NCBI GenBank assembly: GCA_904501755.1
Contig: CAJGBV010000003.1
Coordinates: 1-64,000, forward strand
DNA length: 64,000 nucleotides
Direction of reading: 5' to 3'
Source of the DNA: Clostridiaceae bacterium
Lineage (GTDB): Bacteria; Bacillota; Clostridia; Oscillospirales; Acutalibacteraceae
The notes under the pieces were generated by a model. That model saw only the letters and a program-made list of their open reading frames with translations, did not search any database and was not told the origin of the DNA. Shown here in pieces: positions 52,201 to 61,408 of the stretch. The position numbers and the translations under genes were made by a program. The number at the start of each line of letters is the position of its first letter. Within the stretch, counting starts at the first letter, position 1.

Positions 52201-54879
52201 CTTACCCAGGACGGTATCAAGCTTTACTCCAAGTGGGAGAGAGACGGTAATTGGGAAAAAGACCTTGATAAGAAGTATGTGTTTGACATTGCAAACGTAG
52301 GTTATTATTCCGATGTAAAATCCAAGGAATCAGGCGGCGTTCAGCTTGATGCTACAAAGCCCTGGCATTATGGTTCTGTAAGCTATAATGCAGGCTTCGG
52401 AAGAGGCATAAGAAGTGTATATCCTACATATTCTACTGCATCTACAGCAGGTTGGGGTCCTCAGGCCTACATTCAGCACGGCACAGTAGAATATAATGGA
52501 ACACATGTTACCACTATGCAGATAACAAACGGTAACCCTGCTTATTTTGTTCCTCTGAAAGAAGATGGCACGCCCTTTGAACTTGCTCCCGGTCATAAAT
52601 ATACTGTTAAATACACAATCAAAAACACAAGTGTTGAAAGCGGAAGCCTTTTGTTCCAGGTAGCCAGTGGTCTTGATGCAAACGGCGCCTTTGTTAATGA
52701 ACAGGTTGACGGTCTGTATTACAATATAGCAGCCTATGAGTATATTAACAGCAGCTGGGTTACATCTGATTTAGGTAAAATTCAGGAAAAAACCGTTACA
52801 CTTACTGCGCCCTCACTTGATGACGAAAATTATGATTATAAAACCAATACTTATAAATTAAATGTTGATGGTACCGATTATACCCTTTACAATTACTTCT
52901 ATTTTGTAATGGGCAACTATGGTAAGGGTACGGTTGATATTATTTCTCTTGAAATTATCCGTGACGACTATACTGATGTTAAGGACGGTCAATTCCTTGT
53001 AAGCGGTAGTGTTGCAAATAACACTACTTACAAAGTAAGTTTTGATTATGCACTTAAGAATGAACTTACAAATGATGTAAAGATTGGCTTCAAAACAACT
53101 AATTCAGACGGCAACGTTCCTACCTATATCGAAGGTAAAGATGTAGCAATATATAAGATTCTCGCAGATAAGCAGGTTGGAACCACATACAGCGCAAACA
53201 TACTGCTTACTACTGATATGCTTGCTTCTCTTGTAACAGATAACCTTGGCTTTAATGATGTACTTGCCGCAGCCAACAGTATGTTATACGGCTATATAAT
53301 CGGAGAAAATGATGATGTTTATATCAGAAACATCACGATTACTCCATTAAGTGACTATCAGAGTAATGATCTTATAGGTGTAGGTGGCGTACAGATTCTT
53401 ACCGATGATGCTGTAATAAGCGCAGGCGGTCAACAGGCAATGCGCTTTACCTTTAACTATGACACAAGAAATGGTAGCGATATTCTTATTGATGGTAGCT
53501 ATTATACCATTAAAGCAAGAGGCTTTATCTATGGTAACGGTAAGGGCTATCTTAATGATGGTAAGTATCTTGGTGATATGAACCTTACAAATGCCCGCGA
53601 CAATAAGTTTGTATATAGCATAAAATCCACTGACTTAGGTTATTGCTGGACTACAACTAATATTACAGATGACCTTTACAACATTGGTTTCTCATCTTAT
53701 ATAACTAAATTTGCTGTTGATGATAGTAGAGAGCTTATTGCAAGAGGATTTATTGTTGTAGAAATTGATGGACAGGAGTTTACAATTTATTCCGACACCA
53801 TTACACGCAGTGTTGAATATGTAAGAAGCGCAGGTGGGTCAGCTTACGACCCATCTGTACGCCAACTTGTTTGGGGATATGATTTTTCACAGATAAGCTC
53901 TATTGACGCTGTTACTGATTTGCACCAGAACAATAACCGAAATAACTTTACATTGAATGAGTATAGAAATCCTGTTGTTGGCGGCGAGAACTACGTTCTT
54001 GAAGACGGTGTACTTAAGTTAAGAATCACCTATAGTGATACAGAAACCACAGGTGCCAAATATGATATGCCTATCACACTGTCAACAAAGGATGCTATGT
54101 CTTATAAATACGGATATCTTGAGCTTGAGGCGGAGATTCCTTTTGAGCGCGGCATTCATCAAGGTTTTTGGTTAGCTCCTCAGAACGAATTTATTGATTC
54201 GGGAGCTTATGAAAAGGTTAATGCAGAATTTGATATATTTGAGGTAGATGGAATTTATAATGCTGACCAACCAAAATATAGCACTATTTTAGATAATAAC
54301 GCTGTCTTGGCTGTTAATTTACATAAATGGTATCACTATTACGATGAAGCAGGTAAACAGCAAACCGGAACTGCAAACACCGGATCATTAAGATATTCCG
54401 ATGTTATCAATATTACCAAAGATTTGTTTGGCGAATACACTATAGCTTATAAATCATCTTCCGATGATTCAAAATATATATTCTCAAGTTTGACAGAAGC
54501 CAGAAAAGTACATAGATATGGTTTTGAATGGAATGAGGAATATATTGCCGTTTATGTAGACCCTGTTGTTGTTGATGGAACTCCTGTTAGCGAACCATAT
54601 TTCAAGATCAACATTTCAGAAGGAAATGATTTCTATGATGATAGCGTTGGTCATGAAAATACTTACGGAATGGATTGCTTCCACGAAGAGCAATACATAC
54701 TTTTATCCTACTGTCCGATTCTTTCTAACACATATTCAATCGGAAATGAATATAACAATGCCACTGTACACGATATAATTGATTTGGCAAAAGAAAGGCA
54801 AGGCGGTGAAGCTATTGAGTGGAAGATTCATTCAATCAAGCTTTATCAGAAGGCAGGAGAAAAAATTAATTTCCATTAA
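49297..54879 (+). CDS. Secreted multimodular GH16 glucanase with four repeated modules and InlB-like linkers
   Basis: An 1860-residue protein. Signal peptide 1-26 (KKF...VPINISA, cleavage before ETIDW). Four repeats of about 250 residues start near 29, 350, 666 and 985, each W-D-L-D-K-K-Y-V-F-D..., GWGPQ, PFELAPGHKY, TLYNY. They are separated by three InlB-B/Listeria-Bacteroides-type repeats (about 280-347, 597-665, 913-983; FAGWYTD, LYAKWEK). Then come two beta-rich regions (about 1229-1358 and 1359-1520) and a C-terminal GH16 domain (about 1525-1855). Its active site EFDIFE has nucleophile Glu1644, Asp1646 and acid/base Glu1649, so it should cut beta-1,3 or mixed-linkage beta-glucan outside the cell. 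The repeats look like new carbohydrate-binding modules (inference). No LPXTG, dockerin or SLH anchor is seen. ATG 49297 follows AAAGGAGAG. It is a single-gene unit. Confidence 0.88.
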   Translation: MKKFVALFLSTVLLLCTLIVPINISAETIDWSAELDDKYVFDFTNEGYYSDSAHNTNQVTNNNYLFDISHPWSYGNVSFDAGYGRGNRAISPVWSAFTKQGWGPQAWSYPGTATIDGQDVNTYAVHTNHSNFTAYFTPLKEDGKPFELAPGHKYSVKVKYYIEAEDAGSTPYIEYCAGLCTDKEPPIDYSAAENKIKFAGGRFAWLNNGAGETREATLTLDLTSLSSDENYDNATNTYTLTYGGVEYTLNNYFYFAFTRGTADVHFINLEITRDDYTPKGTINYYNGDELVKSEKVATGNYAPSYTLDDTAEKVFAGWYTDAALTNSATSVTVEEFGVINLYAKWEKLANWDTDLDKKYVFDMSDTGYYSDATHSSNQVANNNYLFDTTLPWNYGAISFDADFGRGVRNIYPIFTAATTAGWGPQGYMQPSTVEVDGIQVPTMQIANANPGYYVPLKADGTPFELAPNHTYTVKISYRVTAAGASNNGGKMAFNIGVPNVGAWGGNSLCYSSVDCGNNIDAWMAGNNYTYTATKEISTLGMKDDANYNSADNTYKLTYSGTEYTLYNYLSITITNYTKPTLDIISLEIIRDDYVAQGTVEYYDGESLLKSEEVNIGSYTPGYTPKKDDYVFAGWHSDAGLSNLVDSVTVVENTTTKLYAKWEKLANWDTDLDKKYVFDFSNPGYFTDQLSKANGGIQLDSAKPWKETVTFNAGFSRGNRTLYPVYTGMSGNDWGPQAWSQPGTVTDGGSTASTWHIHGAHSSNTSVFVPLKSDGTPFELAPGHKYSIYVKYYIETEDSGKQPFLEYCAGLYMNGAMKVDYSGWTNPLKIAGNRFAWLDNGTGETRDVTLSLDLTSLSGDENYDYATNTYTLTYGGTEYTLYNYFYFALMNGTADVHFVSLEITRDDYVETRTGDVVYYDEDGITVINTDTAIVGDYAVDYIPEAVEGKYFMGWYTDEALTNEAGSTITLTQDGIKLYSKWERDGNWEKDLDKKYVFDIANVGYYSDVKSKESGGVQLDATKPWHYGSVSYNAGFGRGIRSVYPTYSTASTAGWGPQAYIQHGTVEYNGTHVTTMQITNGNPAYFVPLKEDGTPFELAPGHKYTVKYTIKNTSVESGSLLFQVASGLDANGAFVNEQVDGLYYNIAAYEYINSSWVTSDLGKIQEKTVTLTAPSLDDENYDYKTNTYKLNVDGTDYTLYNYFYFVMGNYGKGTVDIISLEIIRDDYTDVKDGQFLVSGSVANNTTYKVSFDYALKNELTNDVKIGFKTTNSDGNVPTYIEGKDVAIYKILADKQVGTTYSANILLTTDMLASLVTDNLGFNDVLAAANSMLYGYIIGENDDVYIRNITITPLSDYQSNDLIGVGGVQILTDDAVISAGGQQAMRFTFNYDTRNGSDILIDGSYYTIKARGFIYGNGKGYLNDGKYLGDMNLTNARDNKFVYSIKSTDLGYCWTTTNITDDLYNIGFSSYITKFAVDDSRELIARGFIVVEIDGQEFTIYSDTITRSVEYVRSAGGSAYDPSVRQLVWGYDFSQISSIDAVTDLHQNNNRNNFTLNEYRNPVVGGENYVLEDGVLKLRITYSDTETTGAKYDMPITLSTKDAMSYKYGYLELEAEIPFERGIHQGFWLAPQNEFIDSGAYEKVNAEFDIFEVDGIYNADQPKYSTILDNNAVLAVNLHKWYHYYDEAGKQQTGTANTGSLRYSDVINITKDLFGEYTIAYKSSSDDSKYIFSSLTEARKVHRYGFEWNEEYIAVYVDPVVVDGTPVSEPYFKINISEGNDFYDDSVGHENTYGMDCFHEEQYILLSYCPILSNTYSIGNEYNNATVHDIIDLAKERQGGEAIEWKIHSIKLYQKAGEKINFH
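49381..52980 (+). repeat. Four in-gene tandem repeats of about 950 bases
   Basis: Repeat units begin near 49381, 50344, 51292 and 52249. DNA at the junctions is almost identical, for example GACCTTGA(C/T)AAGAAGTA in units 2-4. Units 1 and 3 share one core variant and units 2 and 4 another, while the first 40 residues group as 1 with 2 and 3 with 4, so the array is a mosaic. Confidence 0.85.
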
Positions 54880-54885
54880 TTAAAA

Positions 54886-54949
54886 AAATAAGCGCCTTGT
54901 AAGGCGCTTATTTAAATTAAAAGCTCTCTCAAATTATGAGAGAGCTTTT
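54886..54949. terminator. Two tandem terminator hairpins between converging GH16 and potD
   Basis: AAATAAGCGCCTT pairs with AAGGCGCTTATTT (loop GT, 54886-54913). AAAAGCTCTCTC (54919-54930) pairs with GAGAGAGCTTTT (54938-54949). Both are flanked by A/T runs and can act in either direction. Confidence 0.9.
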
Positions 54950-54954
54950 AATTA

Positions 54955-56061
54955 TTAATAAAGTTTTACATCAATCCAAAGATTTTCGTAATAATAACGG
55001 ATATCATCATCTAAATTGCGGTAATATTCGGTTTTAGGCATATTTTCTTCATCGGGGTAAAGAATTTCATTACCAAAATAACAATAGTCAGGATTGTTAA
55101 TTACCGCGGTATTTGGAGAGGCATATCCGATATATTCTGCATTAGCAAGAGCGATTTCGGGCTCAAGCAAGAAGTTTATATACAGCATAGCCGCTTCATA
55201 GTTCTGACAGCAAGAGGGGATACACACTGCGTCAACAAAAATGTTTGTACCTTCCTTTGGATAGAAAAAGGCAAGGTCATCGTTAACATCATACATTGTC
55301 AGGTAGTCACCTGCGTAATATGGAGCAATGGCGGCTTCTCCTGTTTCCATTTTGCCGTAAACCTCATCCATAACATAGGACTGAAGGTATTTTTTCTGTT
55401 GCTTTAAAAGCTCGGCGGCGCTGTCCCAATCTGCCTTGTTTTTAGAATTAACACTTGTTCCGTCCAAAAACTGTGCAACCATAAAGGCATCTCTTGGGTT
55501 GGAAAACATAAGGGTTTGATTTTTGTATTGCTCATCCCAGAAAACAGACCAGCTTTTTTCTACTTCTCCAACCATTTCCTTATTATAAATGACACCAACC
55601 ATACCAACATTAAATGGAACAGAATATTCATTATCAGGGTCGTAATATTGATTTTTGTACTGTTCACCGATATTGCTGTAGTTAGAAAGTTTTGATGTAT
55701 CTATCTTTAAAAGCATATCCTCGCTAACCATTCTGTCAATCATATAATCAGAGGGGATTATTAAATCGTATGAAACACCTGCAGTACGTAATTGAGAATA
55801 CATAGTTTCGTTGCTTTCAAAGGTGGAATAGTTGACTTTAATTCCTGTAACACGCTCAAATTCCTTATTAACATCAATACCGGAATCGGAACCATCAGAA
55901 ATGTATTCACCCCAGTTATAAACGTTAAGTACGGTACCTGCTAAATCATTTGAGTAGTCGCCTTGCAGCTCTAAATCAAAATACTGATAGCCGCAACCGG
56001 TTAAGGTGAAGGTGGAAATAATAAGTAGCAGAATAAGAATTAAATTAACAATTCTTTTCAT
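54955..56061 (-). CDS. potD: Spermidine/putrescine ABC transporter substrate-binding lipoprotein
   Basis: A 368-residue extracellular binding protein with a lipoprotein signal (LTGC, lipid Cys23) and a type 2 periplasmic-binding fold. It has LNVYNWGEYISDG near the N-terminus, YDLIIPSDYMIDRM, FSNPRDAFMV and IPSCCQNYEAAMLYINFLL, as in PotD. It captures polyamines for the PotBC channel. Last gene of potABCD; overlaps potC by 4 bases. Confidence 0.93.
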   Translation of the reverse strand: MKRIVNLILILLLIISTFTLTGCGYQYFDLELQGDYSNDLAGTVLNVYNWGEYISDGSDSGIDVNKEFERVTGIKVNYSTFESNETMYSQLRTAGVSYDLIIPSDYMIDRMVSEDMLLKIDTSKLSNYSNIGEQYKNQYYDPDNEYSVPFNVGMVGVIYNKEMVGEVEKSWSVFWDEQYKNQTLMFSNPRDAFMVAQFLDGTSVNSKNKADWDSAAELLKQQKKYLQSYVMDEVYGKMETGEAAIAPYYAGDYLTMYDVNDDLAFFYPKEGTNIFVDAVCIPSCCQNYEAAMLYINFLLEPEIALANAEYIGYASPNTAVINNPDYCYFGNEILYPDEENMPKTEYYRNLDDDIRYYYENLWIDVKLY

Positions 56062-56858
56062 TGTGCACCTCTTTTCTTTTCGGAACGGCTTAGTGTAATA
56101 TTATAAAGTAATAACAGAGCAAATACCGATATAAATATAAGTGTTGACAGTGCATAGGTATCGGGAGTAACCGTACGTTTAGTCATATTGTATATAACAA
56201 TAGGTAAGGTCTGATAATGTCCACAGGTGAAGTAGCTTATAACAAAGTCGTCAAGTGACAGGGTGAAAGCCATTATAAATCCTGTAAAAATACCACTTGA
56301 AATAGAGGGCAGCATTACTTTAAAAAACGCTTTTACAGGAGTGCACCCAAGGTCCATTGCAGCTTGTAGTAGCGCCGGGTCTGTTTGCTTTAATTTAGGT
56401 AATACCGAAAGTATTACATAAGGCAAATTAAAGGTAATATGAGCAATAAGCACTGTAAAGAAGCCAAGTGATTCTGCAAGACCAAACATTTTTCCAAAGA
56501 ATATGAAGAGCAACATAAGGGAAACACCCGTAACAATATCAGCATTCATCATTGGAATGTTAGTAACCGACATAATAGCAGATTTAGCCAATTTATTCTT
56601 TATTGTGGAAATTCCCACAGCTGCTGCAGTGCCGAGAACGGTGGAAATTACTGCAGAAAGAACTGCAACAATTAAGGTGTGTTTAAAAGCATCAAGCATT
56701 TCGCTGTTAAATATAAGCTCTGCATACCAATCAAAAGAAAAGCCTTCATATACCCATACACTCGAACCGCTGTTAAAGGAAAAAACTATCATAACAGCAA
56801 TAGGCGCATAAAGGAAAAGAATTATAAGAGCCATATACAGACGGGAGAGTGTTTTCAT
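56058..56858 (-). CDS. potC: Polyamine ABC transporter permease PotC
   Basis: A 266-residue membrane protein with six helices and the permease EAA loop ALLQAAMDLGCTPVKAFFKVMLP, where it contacts PotA. It begins RLYMALIILFLYAPIAVMIVFSFN, as PotC does. Overlaps potB and potD by 4 bases at each end. Confidence 0.94.
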   Translation of the reverse strand: MKTLSRLYMALIILFLYAPIAVMIVFSFNSGSSVWVYEGFSFDWYAELIFNSEMLDAFKHTLIVAVLSAVISTVLGTAAAVGISTIKNKLAKSAIMSVTNIPMMNADIVTGVSLMLLFIFFGKMFGLAESLGFFTVLIAHITFNLPYVILSVLPKLKQTDPALLQAAMDLGCTPVKAFFKVMLPSISSGIFTGFIMAFTLSLDDFVISYFTCGHYQTLPIVIYNMTKRTVTPDTYALSTLIFISVFALLLLYNITLSRSEKKRGAQ

Positions 56859-57682
56859 ATTACAACACCTCCGTCTGCATCATCGGAGAATCTGTTCATT
56901 ATAAACAGAGAGACGAGAATAATTGCCATAAGTACCATAGATATTGCAGAGGCAACATTATAATAGTCGGGTCCTAAATTAAACAGATATTCTATCATAT
57001 CTCCGATAAGCATTGTTTTGTTTCCACCAAGCTTCTGAGAAATATAGAAGGTACTGACAGAGGGTACAAAAACCATAGTTATTCCCGAAATAACACCGGG
57101 AAGTGAAAGAGGAAAAATAACCTTACTTATAACTCTTAGCTTATTAGCACCCAAGTCTTCGGCAGCTTCGGTAAGAGAAAAGTCGATTTTGGACATAACG
57201 TTATAAATAGGTAATATCATATACGGTAAAAAGTCATATACCATACCGAGAATAACCGTTCCCGGACGGTTTATAAGCGGTAGGGGACCGATACCTATTT
57301 TTCCAAGAAGAGTGTTGATAATACCTGTATTAGATAAAATAGTTATCCATGAATAAGTGCGGATAAGAAAGTTAGTCCACATAGGAAGCATGGTAAGTAT
57401 CATAATCATACGCTGTGCACCGGGTTTGCATTTTGTCATAAAATATGCAAGGGGATAAGCGATAAGTAGAGTAATTATCGTAGAAATAAAAGCGTATACA
57501 AGTGACAGAAAAAACGCTTTCTTGTATCTTCCTAAATCTGAAAAGTTAGAAAGAGAGAACACACCATTTGCATCGGTTAAAGCATAATAACCCATTATAA
57601 CAAGTGGAACTATGACAAACAGAGCCGCCCACAATACATAAGGTGCACGAAGCAGATTTTGTCCTAATGATTTTTTGTTCAC
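56855..57682 (-). CDS. potB: Polyamine ABC transporter permease PotB
   Basis: A 275-residue six-helix permease with EAA loop TEAAEDLGANKLRVISKVIFPLSLPG and GMVYDFLPYMILPIY. It pairs with PotC. Starts directly after potA (no gap). Confidence 0.94.
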   Translation of the reverse strand: MNKKSLGQNLLRAPYVLWAALFVIVPLVIMGYYALTDANGVFSLSNFSDLGRYKKAFFLSLVYAFISTIITLLIAYPLAYFMTKCKPGAQRMIMILTMLPMWTNFLIRTYSWITILSNTGIINTLLGKIGIGPLPLINRPGTVILGMVYDFLPYMILPIYNVMSKIDFSLTEAAEDLGANKLRVISKVIFPLSLPGVISGITMVFVPSVSTFYISQKLGGNKTMLIGDMIEYLFNLGPDYYNVASAISMVLMAIILVSLFIMNRFSDDADGGVVI

Positions 57683-58798
57683 TTATTCATCCTCCTCAAA
57701 CTCAGAAAGATGGTCGATTTCATCACTGTAGGAGCTATAATCACCATATTTACCCGAATATTCGGATTTTTTCATAATATGGATAGCATCGGGTTCGATA
57801 AATAAACCAACATGCTCATCAACCTTATGCTCATCGGTGGTTTGTATCATCCACTTAAAGCCGCCAATATCGACAATTATCTCATAATGCACACCAAGGA
57901 ATGTAACTGATGTAACAACACCTATAAGCATACCCTTATCGGCATCTACAATATCAACATCCTCAGGTCTTACAACTACGTCAACCTTTTCGTTAATTCC
58001 AAAACCTGAATCAAGGCATTTAAAGGTTTGTCCCGAAAATTCAGCCAAAAAATCTTCTTTCATTATTCCGTCAAGAATATTTGACTCGCCGATAAAATCT
58101 GCTACAAAGGCATTATTGGGCTCATTATATATATCCTGAGGTGTACCAATTTGTTGAATTTTTCCGTTATCCATAACAACAACACGGTCAGACATAGAAA
58201 GAGCCTCTTCCTGATCGTGAGTGACGAAAATAAAGGTAATACCGAGCTGCTGTTGGATTTTTTTTAGCTCATTTTGCATATCCTTGCGAAGCTTTAGGTC
58301 CAGAGCCGCAAGCGGTTCGTCAAGAAGCAGTACACGGGGATTATTAGCAATAGCTCTTGCAATTGCAACTCGCTGTTGTTGTCCACCGGACAAATTATGT
58401 ATTTTTCTCTTTTCCATACCCGAAAGGTTAACAAGCGAAAGCATTTCTGCAACCTTTGCTTTAATTTCCTCCTCAGGAAGCTTTTTAAGGCGCAAACCGA
58501 AGGCAATGTTTTCAAAAACATTCAGATGAGGAAAAAGTGCATAACGCTGAAAAATGGTGTTTACCTGTCTTTTATAAGAGGGAACACCATTTATGATTTT
58601 TCCTGAAAATACTACATCTCCGCTTTCTTGCTCCAAAAATCCTGCAATAACACGAAGAATAGTCGTTTTTCCACAGCCCGATGGACCGAGTAAGGTAACA
58701 AATTCCTTATCATTTATCTCCAAATTAATATCATTAAGAACTCTTTCATCATCATAAGACACAGAAATGTTTTTAAGCTCAATAATACTGTTTTTCAA
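57683..58798 (-). CDS. potA: Polyamine ABC transporter ATP-binding protein PotA
   Basis: A 371-residue ATPase. Walker [11 protein letters not shown]-loop [10 protein letters not shown], signature LSGGQQQR, Walker [12 protein letters not shown], switch His in VTHDQEEAL, then a C-terminal TOBE regulatory domain (about 270-345) and a short acidic tail. TTG 58798 is my choice; TTG 58810 is in frame but touches the GGAGG ribosome site (58815-58811) with no spacing. The leader from the promoter at 58960-58988 is about 150 bases. Confidence 0.92.
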   Translation of the reverse strand: MKNSIIELKNISVSYDDERVLNDINLEINDKEFVTLLGPSGCGKTTILRVIAGFLEQESGDVVFSGKIINGVPSYKRQVNTIFQRYALFPHLNVFENIAFGLRLKKLPEEEIKAKVAEMLSLVNLSGMEKRKIHNLSGGQQQRVAIARAIANNPRVLLLDEPLAALDLKLRKDMQNELKKIQQQLGITFIFVTHDQEEALSMSDRVVVMDNGKIQQIGTPQDIYNEPNNAFVADFIGESNILDGIMKEDFLAEFSGQTFKCLDSGFGINEKVDVVVRPEDVDIVDADKGMLIGVVTSVTFLGVHYEIIVDIGGFKWMIQTTDEHKVDEHVGLFIEPDAIHIMKKSEYSGKYGDYSSYSDEIDHLSEFEEDE

Positions 58799-58959
58799 TT
58801 TACAACACAACCTCCGAAATTCTGTAATAAATAAACGAAAAAAAGACCGTCAAATCTGAACAAAAGAAAAGCTAATAAAACAACTTATCCCTCGGATTGT
58901 TTCCGGTCAGAAAAAACGGTAATAGATCTCTGGATTTACATATTAATACATTTGTAATT

Positions 58960-58988
58960 AATATATTGCAAAATGTCGGTATTGTCAA
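58960..58988 (-). promoter_or_regulatory. Promoter of potABCD
   Basis: Minus strand TTGACA (58988-58983), 17-base spacer, TATATT (58965-58960). Confidence 0.8.
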
Positions 58989-59157
58989 GTGTTTTTTTGA
59001 CATTTTTTGATGATTTATTACTGCAATTTGTAATAAAATTAATAACTCTTTGATTATCTTTGGTTTTCTTTAATTTACGCGTTTTTTCTAACTTTTTTTC
59101 GTTGAAAAAAATATATAGTAAAATTTGTAATTTTTTTAAAAAATGTTGATTAAAATA

Positions 59158-59186
59158 TTGCCGTAGTTAAATATTTATGATATAAT
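59158..59186 (+). promoter_or_regulatory. Probable promoter of ruvCAB
   Basis: TTGCCG (59158-59163), 17-base spacer, TATAAT (59181-59186). Confidence 0.6.
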
Positions 59187-59220
59187 ACATCTGTATATGC
59201 AATTATGAGTGGTGAGAAAA

Positions 59221-59724
59221 TTGAAGATAATGGGAATTGACCCCGGATATGCACTTATCGGCTATGGCATTATTTCTTATAACAGCGGTCATTTTAAAAC
59301 ACTGACCTTCGGCGCAATTACAACCTCCCCAAAATTGTCTTTTTGTGAACGGCTTGAGGTTATTTATAAAGATATGACGCAGCTTATTACTGAGTTTCGT
59401 CCCGATGCAATTTCTATTGAAAAACTGTTCTTTAACACAAACACCACTACAGCTATCGATGTTGCTCAGGCAAGAGGAGTAATTTTACTCGCCGCAAAAA
59501 TAAATAATGTACCTATTTTTGAATATACACCTTTACAGGTAAAATCTGCTGTTACAGGCTTTGGCAGAGCCGAAAAACATCAAGTTATGGAAATGACACG
59601 CTCTCTGCTTGGTCTTGCAAAAGTGCCGAAACCTGATGATACGGCTGATGCTTTAGCACTCGCTATCTGCCACGCTAACACAGGTACTTCTGCGTATTCA
59701 AAGCTTATGAAAGGGGAACCGTAA
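59221..59724 (+). CDS. ruvC: Holliday junction resolvase RuvC
   Basis: A 167-residue endonuclease. Acidic catalytic residues are seen in GIDPG (Asp near 7), SIEKLFF (Glu), and the C-terminal DDTADALALAICH (two Asp). TTG 59221 follows GGTGAG; GTG 59209 is in frame but has no ribosome site. Order ruvC-ruvA-ruvB is one operon with short gaps. Confidence 0.95.
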   Translation: MKIMGIDPGYALIGYGIISYNSGHFKTLTFGAITTSPKLSFCERLEVIYKDMTQLITEFRPDAISIEKLFFNTNTTTAIDVAQARGVILLAAKINNVPIFEYTPLQVKSAVTGFGRAEKHQVMEMTRSLLGLAKVPKPDDTADALALAICHANTGTSAYSKLMKGEP

Positions 59725-60321
59725 ATGATAGCAACTTTAAGAGGGACACTGACTTATCTTGAGCCAACCTTTTGCATTGTTGAATGCGGTGGTGTTGGTT
59801 TTCGATGTTATATTTCGGGCAGAGCTTTAGGTTCTATGCCCAAAATCAGCGAGGAGGTAATGCTGTTTACCTTTATGTCGGTAAAGGAAGATGCAATTGA
59901 CCTTTACGGTTTTGCAGATATGGAAGAGCTTAACTGCTTTAAACTTATTACCTCAGTAAGCGGTGTTGGCGCGAAAATCGGTTTGGCACTTTTATCAACA
60001 TTTACCCCACAACAAATATCTATGTATATTGCGGGAAACAACCCAAAAGCTCTTACCGCTGCGTCGGGTGTGGGAATAAAGCTTGCTCAACGAATTATTC
60101 TTGAATTAAAAGATAAAGTGAGTGTACTCCCCGGTACTGATGATATTGTATCGACAAGTGCACCCTCGGGAAATGTAAATACTAAGGAGGCTATTGCCGC
60201 CCTTGTTTCTCTTGGCTTTTCTCAAAGTGAAGCATCAAATGCTGTGGGCAAATTAGCTCCCGATTTGGCGGTTGATATACTTATTAAAGAATCATTAAGG
60301 CTACTGGCAAGGCAGGTGTAA
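59725..60321 (+). CDS. ruvA: Holliday junction DNA helicase subunit RuvA
   Basis: A 198-residue junction-binding protein. N-terminal OB fold (MIATLRGTL, YGF), helix-hairpin-helix motifs (VSGVGAKIGLALLS and ASGVGIKLAQRIILELKDK), and a C-terminal domain (AIAALVSLGFSQSEA) that touches RuvB. Confidence 0.96.
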   Translation: MIATLRGTLTYLEPTFCIVECGGVGFRCYISGRALGSMPKISEEVMLFTFMSVKEDAIDLYGFADMEELNCFKLITSVSGVGAKIGLALLSTFTPQQISMYIAGNNPKALTAASGVGIKLAQRIILELKDKVSVLPGTDDIVSTSAPSGNVNTKEAIAALVSLGFSQSEASNAVGKLAPDLAVDILIKESLRLLARQV

Positions 60322-60324
60322 TAA

Positions 60325-61398
60325 ATGATAGAAACTTCAGATTTTAATATTGATGAATCAGCAGGCAGAATAGTTTCTCCTGAATACTTAAGTGACGATA
60401 ACGATAATGAAGTAAGTCTTCGTCCTAAATCCCTTGATGAATATATCGGACAAGAAAAAGCAAAGGATAATCTGAGTATTTATATCAAGGCAGCTTTACA
60501 GCGTAAGGAAACCCTTGACCATGTTTTGCTTTACGGCCCTCCCGGTCTTGGAAAAACAACCCTTTCCGGTATTATTGCAAAGGAAATGGGTGTGAATCTT
60601 CGTGTCACCTCGGGTCCCGCTATTGAAAAACAAGGTGACCTTGTTGCGCTGCTGACTAATCTTAATGAGGGCGATGTTTTATTCATAGACGAAATACACC
60701 GTCTGTCCCGTAATGTTGAAGAAATTCTTTATCCCGCAATGGAGGATTTTTCTGTAGATATTATTATCGGCAAGGGACCTTCCGCCCGTTCGATTCGTCT
60801 TGATGTTCCTCATTTTACGCTAGTAGGTGCAACAACGCGAAGTGGTCAGCTTACCGCGCCTCTTCGTGATAGGTTTGGCGTTTTACTCCGTCTTGAGCTT
60901 TACACCCCTGAAGAACTGGCAAAAATAGTTACCCGTTCAGCTTCAATTCTTAATATACCTATTGACTATGAGGGTGCTCTCGAAATAGCATCCCGTTCAA
61001 GAGGTACACCTCGTATCGCCAACCGACTGCTTCGCCGCGTAAGAGATATTGCTCAGATTGAATTTGGCGGAGAAATTACAGAACAGGTAGCTATGGCGGC
61101 ACTGTCAAGATTTGAAATTGATGAGCTGGGTCTTGATGAATTTGACCGCAAAATGTTATCAACAATCATTTATAATTATTCGGGCGGCCCTGTAGGTCTT
61201 GATACCTTAGCGGCGGCTGTTGGTGAAGAAAGCATTACTATTGAGGATGTCTATGAACCTTACCTTATGCAAATCGGTTTTTTAACAAGAACTACAAGAG
61301 GAAGATGTGTTACAAAACTCGCTTATGATCATCTTAACATTCCTTTTCCGAATTGTAATTGTACCGATTCTTCACAGCAAACTATAAATTTAAACTAA
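60325..61398 (+). CDS. ruvB: Holliday junction DNA helicase subunit RuvB
   Basis: A 357-residue AAA+ motor. [16 protein letters not shown] at the start, Walker [10 protein letters not shown], Walker [10 protein letters not shown], sensor GATTRSG, Arg finger region, and a winged helix at the C-terminus with [10 protein letters not shown]. Gap of 3 bases after ruvA. Confidence 0.97.
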   Translation: MIETSDFNIDESAGRIVSPEYLSDDNDNEVSLRPKSLDEYIGQEKAKDNLSIYIKAALQRKETLDHVLLYGPPGLGKTTLSGIIAKEMGVNLRVTSGPAIEKQGDLVALLTNLNEGDVLFIDEIHRLSRNVEEILYPAMEDFSVDIIIGKGPSARSIRLDVPHFTLVGATTRSGQLTAPLRDRFGVLLRLELYTPEELAKIVTRSASILNIPIDYEGALEIASRSRGTPRIANRLLRRVRDIAQIEFGGEITEQVAMAALSRFEIDELGLDEFDRKMLSTIIYNYSGGPVGLDTLAAAVGEESITIEDVYEPYLMQIGFLTRTTRGRCVTKLAYDHLNIPFPNCNCTDSSQQTINLN

Positions 61399-61408
61399 AG
61401 GATTTAAA

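Larger units (their letters stand above)
58811..59208. other. Intergenic region between divergent potA and ruvC
   Basis: About 400 AT-rich bases. It holds the potA leader and promoter on the minus strand (58811-58988) and the ruvC promoter on the plus strand (59158-59186). No ORF with a ribosome site, tRNA or recognised riboswitch was seen; between 58990 and 59150 there are only poly-T and poly-A tracts. Confidence 0.7.

Noticed and set aside
50084..52596. Open frames on both strands within the GH16 repeats
   Set aside because: Similar shadow frames recur in each repeat because the DNA is repeated; none has a ribosome site.
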